64,000 bases of DNA from Xanthobacteraceae bacterium (lineage in GTDB: Bacteria > Pseudomonadota > Alphaproteobacteria > Rhizobiales > Xanthobacteraceae). A model generated the notes under the pieces. It made no database searches, was not told the DNA's origin, and saw only the letters and a list, made by a program, of their open reading frames with translations. Of the stretch, positions 16,994 to 27,612 are shown in pieces. The DNA lies in assembly GCA_019635635.1 (NCBI GenBank), contig JAHBZB010000002.1:1-64000 (forward strand). Direction: 5' to 3'. Position numbers and translations under genes: made by a program. Numbering within the stretch: the first letter of the stretch is position 1; every line of letters starts with the position of its first letter.

Positions 16994-18279
16994 CAGCGGT
17001 CGTCCAGAATCGTGAGTGCCGCGAAGCTCGCGAGCAACACCGGAACGATCTTCACCAGCGGCCCGAGCGGGTCTGCCCATAATTTCGGAAGCAGGACGCC
17101 GCCAAGCAAGAGATAGCCGAGCGAGACGGCGATCGCGGCCCAAAGTGCAAGCCGCGCGGTTTTCTTAATTGCGATGCCGACGCCGATCAGGAGATCGAGC
17201 AACGCGCCGCCGATTGCAGCCGGCACCGCGTAAGTACCGAGCCCGGCCTGCAACAGCAGAAATATTCCGGCATCGCGCGCCGGCCCGAGCGTAATCAGTC
17301 CGGTCACAATCCAGAACAGCGCGAGGCCGCCGAAGAGAAGCGGCTTCAGCAGGAAGAGTTTCGAGAACCAGCGCTCCTGCGCCGAAGCCGGATTGCGCGC
17401 GAGCGCGTCCGCGAGCCGAAGCGGCGTGACGCCGGTGAGCGAGGTCCAGCCCTTGTCGTCGCCGGTAACGTCGCGTTGCAACTGGCGGAGCGCCGTGGTG
17501 CGTACCGGCGGCCGCCAGCCGAACCAGCTTAGGCAATCGCCGAGACGAAACGCGAATGCCTCTAACCACGAAGGAATCCGTGTCCCTATCGCAGGCCGGT
17601 AGCCCAGCCATTTGCGATACGCGCCGACCATATCCGAGAGGCGCATGCGCTCGGGGCCTGCGACTTCGAGCAAATTCTTCGCGGGCGTTTCCGGCCGCAA
17701 AAGATGCGCAATCGCTTCGGCAAGATCCGTCACCTGCACCGGCTGCAACAGCGCGTCGCGTGAGCCAAGCGGCAGAACCGGGAGTGCCGCGAGCGCGCGG
17801 ATCAGCGCGGTGCCGCCATAAACATTGCGCCCGACCACGATGGAAGGGCGCAGCACGATCCAGTCGAGATCGCTTTTCATCAAGGCATCGTCAGCTTCGC
17901 GCTTGGTGCGTGCGAAGGCCGTGTCCGCGTCCACGCCGATCGCGGAAATATGCACGACACGCTTCACGCCTGCCCGCTCGCAAGCCTGAAACAACGCGAG
18001 CGTGCCTTCGACATGAACGGCATGCACGTTGTCGGAAGGATTGTCCTGCAACGCGCCCGCGCAATTCACGACCGCATCGACGGCTTTCAGATGCGGCAGC
18101 CAGTCATCGGCGCTTCTCGCTTTCGCGATGTCGAGCCTGACCCAGCGCACATCCGGCAGCGCCAAGGCCGCGCGCGCAATGTCACGCCCCACGCCGACGA
18201 CCTCATGGCCGTCCGCGACAAGCCGCGCCGTCACCGCCGAGCCGATGAAACCATAGGCGCCGGTGACGAGAACGCGCAT
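16993..18279 (-). CDS. SDR-family NAD(P)-binding protein fused to a DoxX-like membrane domain
   Basis: 428 residues. The N-terminal 290 residues form an atypical/extended SDR of the NDUFA9/YbjT type: GAYGFIGSAVTARL nucleotide motif, DAVVNCAGAL and HISAIGVD. The C-terminal part (about 305-428) has four membrane helices resembling DoxX. It likely works at the inner-membrane face; the substrate is unknown. It is followed by the overlapping DUF2269 gene and starts 8 bp behind the ssb stop on the same strand. Confidence 0.87.
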   Translation of the reverse strand: MRVLVTGAYGFIGSAVTARLVADGHEVVGVGRDIARAALALPDVRWVRLDIAKARSADDWLPHLKAVDAVVNCAGALQDNPSDNVHAVHVEGTLALFQACERAGVKRVVHISAIGVDADTAFARTKREADDALMKSDLDWIVLRPSIVVGRNVYGGTALIRALAALPVLPLGSRDALLQPVQVTDLAEAIAHLLRPETPAKNLLEVAGPERMRLSDMVGAYRKWLGYRPAIGTRIPSWLEAFAFRLGDCLSWFGWRPPVRTTALRQLQRDVTGDDKGWTSLTGVTPLRLADALARNPASAQERWFSKLFLLKPLLFGGLALFWIVTGLITLGPARDAGIFLLLQAGLGTYAVPAAIGGALLDLLIGVGIAIKKTARLALWAAIAVSLGYLLLGGVLLPKLWADPLGPLVKIVPVLLASFAALTILDDR

Positions 18280-18286
18280 TCAGGAT

Positions 18287-18763
18287 TTAGAACGGGATGT
18301 CGTCGTCGAGATCGTTGCGCTTGCCGGATGCCGCGACCCGCGCGCGCGGCGCCGTACCGGTCGAACCGAACTCGTTGCCGCCGTCGTCCGACATACCCGC
18401 GCCGCCGCTGCGGCCGTCGAGCATAGTCAGCGTCGAGTTGAAATTCTGGAGCACGACCTCGGTGGAATAGCGGTCCTGCCCGGTTTCCTTGTCCTGCCAT
18501 TTGCGGGTCTGCAACTGGCCCTCGATGTAAACCTTGGAGCCCTTCTTCAGGTATTGCTCCGCGATCCGGCACAGGCCCTCGCTGAAGATCACGACGCGAT
18601 GCCATTCGGTCTTTTCGCGACGCTCGCCGGTCGCCTTGTCCTTCCAGCTTTCCGAGGTCGCAATCCGCAAATTCGCGATTGGACGGCCGTCATTGGTCTT
18701 CCGCATTTCCGGATCAGCGCCGAGATTGCCGACGAGAATGACTTTGTTGACGCTGCCTGCCAT
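18287..18763 (-). CDS. ssb: single-stranded DNA-binding protein
   Basis: 158 residues. The OB-fold covers residues 1-110 ([45 protein letters not shown]), followed by a Gly-rich linker and the acidic protein-interaction tip DDDIPF. It coats ssDNA in replication, recombination and repair. AGGAAGG lies 6 nt before the ATG. The 178-bp region up to a LexA box at 18941-18955 suggests SOS control, as is common for ssb in alphaproteobacteria. Confidence 0.97.
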   Translation of the reverse strand: MAGSVNKVILVGNLGADPEMRKTNDGRPIANLRIATSESWKDKATGERREKTEWHRVVIFSEGLCRIAEQYLKKGSKVYIEGQLQTRKWQDKETGQDRYSTEVVLQNFNSTLTMLDGRSGGAGMSDDGGNEFGSTGTAPRARVAASGKRNDLDDDIPF

Positions 18764-19110
18764 GACGTACCTTCCTGTAGCTCCCGAAATTGCCGCGTAC
18801 CGCGCGGCCCGGCACCCTAGCCCTTACCGCCCGGCCAACTCTCTTCCGTTCGGCGCTTTTCCACACCCATTGCAGGGCCAGGAGCGTCTCGCGTTAAGAG
18901 TTTTTCCACAGGGGTGAAACCGGACGGGGAAAACTAGCGTGTTCCTGATATGTTCTACTATGCGAAAGCGCCTGCCGCAAGGGGATAAGTTCGCCTTTTC
19001 GGACGTTTGTTATGCGTCAATATGAAGTTCTTCCGGAGGGCGAATGTTCGCCGGACGTTCACGGTTTCGCACCTGCCAAATATTAACGATTGTGACGCTT
19101 CGGCAAAGGC
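18764..19110. other. 347-bp intergenic region upstream of ssb with SOS and DnaA-box-like sites
   Basis: No coding frame is supported here. The region holds a LexA box (18941-18955) and two copies of TTTTCCACA (18857-18865 and 18902-18910, same orientation), one mismatch from the DnaA box TTATCCACA. It separates ssb from the 3' end of the ligD reading frames. Confidence 0.7.
18941..18955. promoter_or_regulatory. LexA (SOS) box upstream of ssb
   Basis: GTTC-CTGATAT-GTTC is an exact match to the alphaproteobacterial LexA consensus GTTC-N7-GTTC. It lies 178 bp from the ssb start codon. A second exact match occurs between ku and uvrA. Confidence 0.85.
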
Positions 19111-21057
19111 TTAGCGAAACTTCGGCAGCCGCTGTTTCACCTTCGCGTAGTCCTTCCATGGGTCGCCTTTAGGCTTTTCACCGACCGCATAAGGATGTGC
19201 GCTTTCCAGCTTTTCGAGCGCCTGCCAAGACAGCGGAACCGCAAACGGCGCCCCTTTCCTCGCCCGCGACGAATAGGGCGCGATCGCCGTCGCGCCGCGG
19301 GTGTTGCGTAGATAGTCGACGAAGATTTTCCCTTTCCGCTTCGCCTTCGACATGGTCGCAATGAAGCGCTCCGGTTCTTCCTCGGCCATCAGGCGGGCCA
19401 TGGCTTCCGCGAAGTCGCGGTGCTGGTCCCAGGTGTGCCCGCGCGCGAGCGGCACCACGACGTGAATACCCTTGCCGCCGGTCGCCATTGCGAAGGATTG
19501 AAGGCCGAGTTTTTTCAGACGCGCGCGCATTTCCTTCGCCGCATCCTTCACTTTTGCGAAGGCCACGCCTTCGTCCGGATCGAAGTCAAACACCATGCGG
19601 TCGGGTTCTTCGACGGCATCGACATGCGCGCCCCAAAGATGCAGTTCCAACGCGCCCATCTGCACGGCCGCAATCAGGCCCTGCAAATCCTCGATGTAGA
19701 GATAGTCGCGCTTGCCCGCACTCTCGCGGATCGGCACTGCGCGGAATTCGTCCGGAAAACCTTTGGAGGCGTGCTTCTGAAAGAAGCATTCCCCGCCCTC
19801 GCCGTCCGGGCAACGCACCAGGCTGATCGGACGGTCCGCGATATGCGGCAACATCCGGTCGGCGACCGCGATGTAATGCGCGATCAGATCGCGTTTGGTG
19901 ATGCCCTGATCGGCGAACAGGATCTTGTCCGGGTGCGTGACGCGCACGCCCTCGATGATGTCTTCATCCTTCCCGCGCGCAGATGATTTCGCTCCGGAGG
20001 ATTTGCGCGATGGCTTTGAGCGTTTCGCGGCTTTCTGCTTTGGCATCGGCTTCTCCCGCACCACGGCGCTTGCCGGCTTGTCCTCGCGCAATCCCTTGAA
20101 CGCACCCTGACGCACCAGCCCCTCACGCGTCCAGCCGCGGAATTCGATTTCGGCGACGAGCTTCGGCTCGACGAATTTCGCCTGCCGCGCGATCGAAGGC
20201 GGCACACCTTCGGCCGGCGTATCGGCACGCGCGAGTTTTCTGAACTGCGCTTCAAGATGTTCGAGCCGCGCGCCGGAATAGCCGCTGCCGACCCGGCCCG
20301 CGTAGCGCAGCTTGCCTTCCTCGCGCACCGCGAGGAGGAGCGACGAGAACGCGCGGCCCGCCTTGCCGGATGGCCGCCAGCCGATGATGACGAACTCCTG
20401 CTCCATTCCGCATTTGGATTTCAGCCAGTTCGCGTTGCGTCCCGAGCGGTAGGGCGCGTCCGCGCGCTTCGAAATGATGCCTTCGAGCTTCAATTCGCAG
20501 GCGCGGCCGAAAACATCGCCGCCGCTGCCTTTCACATGTTCGGAATAAGCGAGCGGCCCCTTTCCGATCACCGGCTTCAGAAGCCGCTGGAGACGTTCCT
20601 TGCGCTCCGTCAGCGGACGCTTACGCAGGTCTTGGCCGTCGAGTTCGAGCAGATCGAACAGGTAATAGGCAAAACCGCCGCGGCCGGTCGAAAGCGCGTC
20701 CTGCAACGCGCCGAAGTCGGTATGACCCTGCTTGTCGGCGACTGCGATCTCGCCGTCGAGTAGCGCGTTCTCGCAATCGAGTTGCTCGAGCGCCGGCACG
20801 AGGGGGGCGAACTTGCCGGTCCAGTCCAGGCCGTTGCGGGTATAAATGCGCGTTTCCCCCGCGCCGATCGCCGTAATCGCGCGGTAGCCGTCGAATTTGA
20901 TTTCATGGAGCCACTCGCCGCCCGGGGGCGGCGCGTCCACCAGCGTTGCAAGCTGTGGCGCGACGAAGTCAGGAACTTTTGCGTTTCCTTTTCTTCTTCG
21001 CGCTTGCGGTCGTTTTCTCCGCCTTGCGTGGCGAAGACGAGCGTGCCCGCGGCGCAC
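19111..21057 (-). CDS. ligD: LigD ligase and polymerase domains (3' part of a frameshifted ligD)
   Basis: The meaningful sequence starts at VPDFVAPQL (about 20976) and runs into an ATP-dependent ligase domain (catalytic Lys in LHEIKFDGYR, then DGEIAV, EGIISKR and WLKSK), a basic linker (about 340-365) and a primase/polymerase domain (HPDKILF, GITKRDLIAHY, FDFDPDEG with the acidic pair, GGKGIHVVVPL). Order PE-LIG-POL is that of Pseudomonas-type LigD. The open frame reaches back to a GTG at 21057 but those residues are a shadow of the PE frame. Removing one base of an A4 run in the linker joins both parts into one protein of about 868 residues. The partner is Ku, encoded upstream. Confidence 0.85.
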   Translation of the reverse strand: MRRGHARLRHARRRKRPQARRRKGNAKVPDFVAPQLATLVDAPPPGGEWLHEIKFDGYRAITAIGAGETRIYTRNGLDWTGKFAPLVPALEQLDCENALLDGEIAVADKQGHTDFGALQDALSTGRGGFAYYLFDLLELDGQDLRKRPLTERKERLQRLLKPVIGKGPLAYSEHVKGSGGDVFGRACELKLEGIISKRADAPYRSGRNANWLKSKCGMEQEFVIIGWRPSGKAGRAFSSLLLAVREEGKLRYAGRVGSGYSGARLEHLEAQFRKLARADTPAEGVPPSIARQAKFVEPKLVAEIEFRGWTREGLVRQGAFKGLREDKPASAVVREKPMPKQKAAKRSKPSRKSSGAKSSARGKDEDIIEGVRVTHPDKILFADQGITKRDLIAHYIAVADRMLPHIADRPISLVRCPDGEGGECFFQKHASKGFPDEFRAVPIRESAGKRDYLYIEDLQGLIAAVQMGALELHLWGAHVDAVEEPDRMVFDFDPDEGVAFAKVKDAAKEMRARLKKLGLQSFAMATGGKGIHVVVPLARGHTWDQHRDFAEAMARLMAEEEPERFIATMSKAKRKGKIFVDYLRNTRGATAIAPYSSRARKGAPFAVPLSWQALEKLESAHPYAVGEKPKGDPWKDYAKVKQRLPKFR

Positions 21058-21718
21058 GGCGCGCGGCGGTGGCGCGCTTTGCTTTCTTCAGCCGCTTCAC
21101 GTTCGATTCAACGGTTTCGTTCGAGTGCCACTCCGGCTGCTCTTCCGCGATCTCTTCCATTTCGAGACCGCTATGGATGCTGGTGAGCTGGCTTTCGATC
21201 AGGTCGCCGCCTTCGCCGGGGCGCGCGAATTCGTCCTTCTCCTTGATGAGCAGCCAGTTTTCCTTGCCCTGCTTGCGGCCGGTGTCGGAGCGCAGCCGCA
21301 CCAGCGCGAAACCGCCGTGCAGGCGTTTGCCGTGGATGACGAATTTCAGCTTGCCGTCGCGGAAGCCTTCGTCCGGGTCGCCGATCGGCTCCCAGCTGCC
21401 TTCGTCCCACAGCATCACCGTGCCGCCGCCGTACTGGCCTTTCGGGATCGAGCCTTCGAAGCCACCGTATTCGACCGGATGATCTTCGGTGCGCACCGCG
21501 AGCCGCTTGTCGCCCGGATCCATGCTCGGGCCGCGCGGCACCGCCCAGCTTTTCAGCACGCCGTCGTGTTCGAGGCGGAAGTCGAAATGCAATTGCCGCG
21601 CTTCGTGTTTCTGGATCAGGTACGCGTGGCCCTTGCGCGATTTGCCCGCGCCTTCCGGCTCGCTCGTCTTCGTGAAATCGCGCTTCTCGCGATAGGTGTG
21701 CAGATGATCGGATTTCAT
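20969..21718 (-). CDS. ligD: LigD 3'-phosphoesterase domain (5' part of a frameshifted ligD)
   Basis: 249 residues. The phosphoesterase domain covers about 1-165, with HEARQLHFDFRLEHDGVLKSW containing the metal/phosphate ligands, VEYGGFEGSIPKGQYGGG and NWLLIKEKDEFA. A Lys/Arg/Ala/Ser-rich linker then runs into KKKRKRKSS and stops at 20969. In other LigD proteins this linker leads directly into the ligase domain. Here the ligase frame is shifted by one base, with A4 runs (T4 on the plus strand) at 20977-20980 and 20989-20992. Either the gene is broken, the frame is shifted during expression, or the base is a sequencing artefact. Confidence 0.85.
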   Translation of the reverse strand: MKSDHLHTYREKRDFTKTSEPEGAGKSRKGHAYLIQKHEARQLHFDFRLEHDGVLKSWAVPRGPSMDPGDKRLAVRTEDHPVEYGGFEGSIPKGQYGGGTVMLWDEGSWEPIGDPDEGFRDGKLKFVIHGKRLHGGFALVRLRSDTGRKQGKENWLLIKEKDEFARPGEGGDLIESQLTSIHSGLEMEEIAEEQPEWHSNETVESNVKRLKKAKRATAARRAPRARSSSPRKAEKTTASAKKKRKRKSS

Positions 21719-21728
21719 TTCAATTCAC

Positions 21729-22613
21729 CTAGGCTGCCTTGCTGCGTTTGGCGGAGCGGCGCGCCGACTTCGCTGCTGACTTGGCCGCGCGCTTGGTTCG
21801 CTTCGCCGGTTTCTTGTCCTCTTTCGCGCTCTCGCCTTTCTTGCCGACGCTGCGCTTCAGCGCGTCCATCAGGTTGATGACGTTCGACGGAAGCTCGGCT
21901 TCCTCGATCTGGCGCGGCGCGCGCTTCTCCTGCTTCGCCTCGATCAGCTCTTTCAGCGCATCGGTATATTTGTCGTGAAACTCCTTCGGATCGAATTTCC
22001 TGGTCTTCTTTTCGATGAGCTCGGTCGCAAGCGAAATCATTTCGCTGTCCGGCTTCCTGGCCGGCACGTCCTGATAGAACGGATCGGCCTTCTGCACCTC
22101 GTCGGCGTAGTGCAGCGTCTGGAGAAGCAATCCCTTGCCTTCGGCGCGGATTGCGACGATCGCACCTTTGCCGCGGATCACGATTTGACCCAGGCCAATT
22201 TTCTTCTCTTTTTTCAGGGCGTCGCGGAGCACCACATAGGCTTCCTGCCCGTCTTCATCGTCTTCCGGCGCGACGAAGTAGCTGTTCTCGAAATAGACCG
22301 GATCGATTTCGTCCTCGCCGACGAACTGTACGAGGTCGATGGTACGCTTGGCCTCGAGCTTCACCTCGTCGATTTCTTCGTCGGTCAGGAGCACGTATTT
22401 GCCCTTCTCGACCTCGTAGCCCTTGACGATTTCGCCGGTGTCGATCGGTCCGATACCGGGCACGACCTTCTCGTAGCGGATGCGCTTGCCGCTCGGCTCG
22501 TGAATCTGGTTGAACGAAATGCGGGCGCCGCTTTTCGTCGTCGAATAGAGCTGGATCGGGATCGAGACGAGCGAGAGGCGGATGCGGCCGGTCCAATAGG
22601 CGCGTGCGGGCAT
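21729..22613 (-). CDS. ku: non-homologous end-joining protein Ku
   Basis: About 294 residues from the ATG at 22613, which has GGAG 8 nt upstream; a GTG at 22622 is a weaker alternative. The Ku core (1-260) shows YWTGRIRLSLVSIPIQLY, ISFNQIHEPSGKRIRY, GYEVEKGKYVLLTDEEID and DPVYFENSY. The C-terminus is a Lys/Ala-rich, DNA-binding type tail. It binds broken DNA ends as a homodimer ring and recruits LigD. It ends 10 bp before the LigD phosphoesterase frame, so ku and ligD form an operon that points away from uvrA. Confidence 0.95.
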   Translation of the reverse strand: MPARAYWTGRIRLSLVSIPIQLYSTTKSGARISFNQIHEPSGKRIRYEKVVPGIGPIDTGEIVKGYEVEKGKYVLLTDEEIDEVKLEAKRTIDLVQFVGEDEIDPVYFENSYFVAPEDDEDGQEAYVVLRDALKKEKKIGLGQIVIRGKGAIVAIRAEGKGLLLQTLHYADEVQKADPFYQDVPARKPDSEMISLATELIEKKTRKFDPKEFHDKYTDALKELIEAKQEKRAPRQIEEAELPSNVINLMDALKRSVGKKGESAKEDKKPAKRTKRAAKSAAKSARRSAKRSKAA

Positions 22614-22760
22614 TTCGATCACTCCAGCTACAAAACATGCCCCCGCCGGGAATAAACGCCGACCCCGCTATTTCGTTCCAAATACTGCGGAAATCGCTGT
22701 CTCCGCGGGGCTTTCCGGCTGCACACAGGCCATGCGAACGGCCTCTAGCGAAAGCCGCCC

Positions 22761-22775
22761 GTTCTCCCTATGTTC
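22761..22775. promoter_or_regulatory. LexA (SOS) box between ku and uvrA
   Basis: GTTC-TCCCTAT-GTTC matches GTTC-N7-GTTC exactly. It lies 75 bp upstream of the uvrA ATG and about 148 bp from the ku start on the other strand, so it is placed to control uvrA and possibly also ku-ligD. Confidence 0.85.
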
Positions 22776-22850
22776 AGCTAGCTTTTTCCGCGACTCGCAA
22801 ACATCAGCCGCGCCATCAAAGGTGCGCCAACATCCTGTAATCGCACCTTC

Positions 22851-25811
<2,961 letters not shown>

Positions 25812-25836
25812 TTACTGGTTTTTATTGGGCACAATC

Positions 25837-26163
25837 ATGTGGACGTTTTGGCCTGGATTCATTTCTTTTTTAGTCGCACTTTTTTCTGGAGTAGCTGCTG
25901 ACTACTTGCAGAAGCTGCCTTCACCAATATCCAAGTTGGCCTCTACCTCGGCCTTGGTAATTTCACTTTATTCAGTTGCAAATGGCTTCTACCATGTACT
26001 TTTTACTTGGGAGTACATCGATATATTCAATACTCAGAGTAATACGCGAATAAACGCAAAGGGCGGGATATTACTGTTTCTGATATCGCTTTGGCCCTTC
26101 GTTGCAATATTGGTTGGAAGTCTGGGAACTTGGATTTATTTCCATGTTTTTCGTCGAGTTTAG
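25837..26163 (+). CDS. small three-TM membrane protein between duplicated uvrA ends
   Basis: 108 residues from the ATG at 25837 (a TTG at 25825 is an alternative). Three hydrophobic segments are visible: WTFWPGFISFLVALFSGVAA, a TSALVISLYSVANGFYHVLF region and ILLFLISLWPFVAILVGSLG. The gene is strikingly AT-rich beside its neighbours. It starts 26 bp behind the uvrA stop, and its own stop codon is formed exactly at the edge of the second uvrA-end repeat (GTT TAG|CGC). No family is recognised. The bracketing repeats mark it as inserted cargo. Confidence 0.6.
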   Translation: MWTFWPGFISFLVALFSGVAADYLQKLPSPISKLASTSALVISLYSVANGFYHVLFTWEYIDIFNTQSNTRINAKGGILLFLISLWPFVAILVGSLGTWIYFHVFRRV

Positions 26164-26214
26164 CGCGACAAGGTGCTGTGCGCGAAACGGCCGAAGGTGC
26201 GGGCGGCGGAGTAA
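26164..26214 (+). repeat. direct repeat copy 2: displaced uvrA 3' end
   Basis: Reads [16 protein letters not shown] and stop in the uvrA frame but is detached from uvrA, 403 bp downstream of copy 1. It has no start codon of its own. The simplest reading is the 3' end left behind, or brought in, when a segment integrated at the end of uvrA and rebuilt the gene. Confidence 0.85.
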
Positions 26215-26229
26215 GCGGAAGGCTTTACG

Positions 26230-27612
26230 ATGAACCGCACTGTTCTGATCGACAACTCCACGCTAAGCGGCGTTCAACGCTTAACAGGCGAAGCGCAGAC
26301 GCTTAACCTGAACAACATCGATAACGACATTCTTTGTCTGGAGAAGTTGGTAACGGCAATTCTCTTTAGTGATCGCGTTATCAGTGTCGATGATTACAAA
26401 GAGAAATATCGCTCTGAGAGACTGAAACGGTTTGGGTTCGTCGATTTCATTAAACTAGATACCGAAACCGCGACGGTTCTTTCTAAGAACGCGGCAGACT
26501 TCGCCAGTAGCATGGTGTTCGAGTTCGATGGCTCTAAACCTGCCGGCGATGTCGTAAATTTCTTTGAGGCGTTGCGAATTGATCCGCAGCTTCGTTGGGA
26601 TGTCTTCGTCTCCAGCGAATATCTCACTTTGACATTGCTTGTCCAAGATACGAAGGCCACGCAACACGAGCTGGCGATTGATAGTGTTTTCAGGCACGAA
26701 AGCGCCGATGCAGGGGCAGTCACTAACCCACAAGAAATGGCCCATCCGGTCTCAGTTGAAGGCCGGTCCGACATTTCTGATATAAAAGACCTTGTCCAAG
26801 CATTTCGATCTGGCAATTCACAGTATCGCGGACCTGGACATAAAAGTCTGCTGCAGAGAATAGTATTTGGGTATGGATGGGCGGCCGAGAGATCGCATTT
26901 CTACAATGCTGTTGCGGCCATTCACAATGCGGATGCCTATTTGGCTCCGTTGCGTGATGCGTTTTGCGAAAGTTGCTGTAGAATTGAATCGCGCTCTCAA
27001 GTGAACAACTTACTCGAGAGGCTTAAATCGCACTCGCAAGAGACTTTGTCGAAAATCGTCGAAGCAGGTGGCGGAGCGAGATTTGCAGTAAAGCTGCCTT
27101 TCTTCACGGCCTATTTGATTTCACAGTGCGACAACCCTGCACAGTGCATCGAGAAGGCGCTCGAACTGCGTAGTAGCAAAGACTTTAAGGGTTGCCGGAC
27201 AGTTCTATACAACCTCGAAAATGCTAAGCAGCAAGACAAACACAAAGAGATCAATCAAATACTTGGCTACCTTGAACAGTCAGCTGATGCACTGATGAAA
27301 ACGTATGCTGTCACCACCGATGGTGGCAAGCAGTTTTCGCTGTCTTTGGGCCTGACAGGACCGAGCATCGGCACCAGCTTTAAGCTGAGCAATTTGTTCT
27401 CGTCATATGAAAATAAGCCGTTCACCAGGGTCTTCAGAAACATCGCCCAAGATATGCTCAATGTAGAGAAGTTGGGCGGGTTGCACGAAAAACTGTGCTC
27501 GACCATACGAGAGCACAAGAAGGCGACGTATCCGCAAATTGCGGTGACACCGAAATTCATGGAGGACAAGGAGAACGAGTACGGTCGTCCCGCGGAATTA
27601 AGAACTGAGTGA
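26230..27612 (+). CDS. orphan hypothetical protein (460 aa)
   Basis: 460 residues, soluble, no signal peptide or membrane helix. It begins MNRTVLIDNSTLSGVQRL; the short hydrophobic strand with an Asp could be the start of a Rossmann-like or PIN-like domain, but this is weak. The middle (about 190-320) is helical with a Cys cluster (CESCCR), and the C-terminal third is rich in Lys/Ser. GGAAGG lies 7 nt before the ATG, itself 15 nt behind the displaced uvrA end. Base composition is visibly more AT-rich than flanking core genes, which suggests recent acquisition. Function unknown; cargo of an integrated element is possible. Confidence 0.75.
   Translation: MNRTVLIDNSTLSGVQRLTGEAQTLNLNNIDNDILCLEKLVTAILFSDRVISVDDYKEKYRSERLKRFGFVDFIKLDTETATVLSKNAADFASSMVFEFDGSKPAGDVVNFFEALRIDPQLRWDVFVSSEYLTLTLLVQDTKATQHELAIDSVFRHESADAGAVTNPQEMAHPVSVEGRSDISDIKDLVQAFRSGNSQYRGPGHKSLLQRIVFGYGWAAERSHFYNAVAAIHNADAYLAPLRDAFCESCCRIESRSQVNNLLERLKSHSQETLSKIVEAGGGARFAVKLPFFTAYLISQCDNPAQCIEKALELRSSKDFKGCRTVLYNLENAKQQDKHKEINQILGYLEQSADALMKTYAVTTDGGKQFSLSLGLTGPSIGTSFKLSNLFSSYENKPFTRVFRNIAQDMLNVEKLGGLHEKLCSTIREHKKATYPQIAVTPKFMEDKENEYGRPAELRTE

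Noticed and set aside
21055-21057. GTG as an independent start for the ligase-polymerase half of LigD
   Set aside because: The residues it would add are the out-of-frame reading of the PE linker, and no ribosome site precedes it; the frameshift explanation is simpler.
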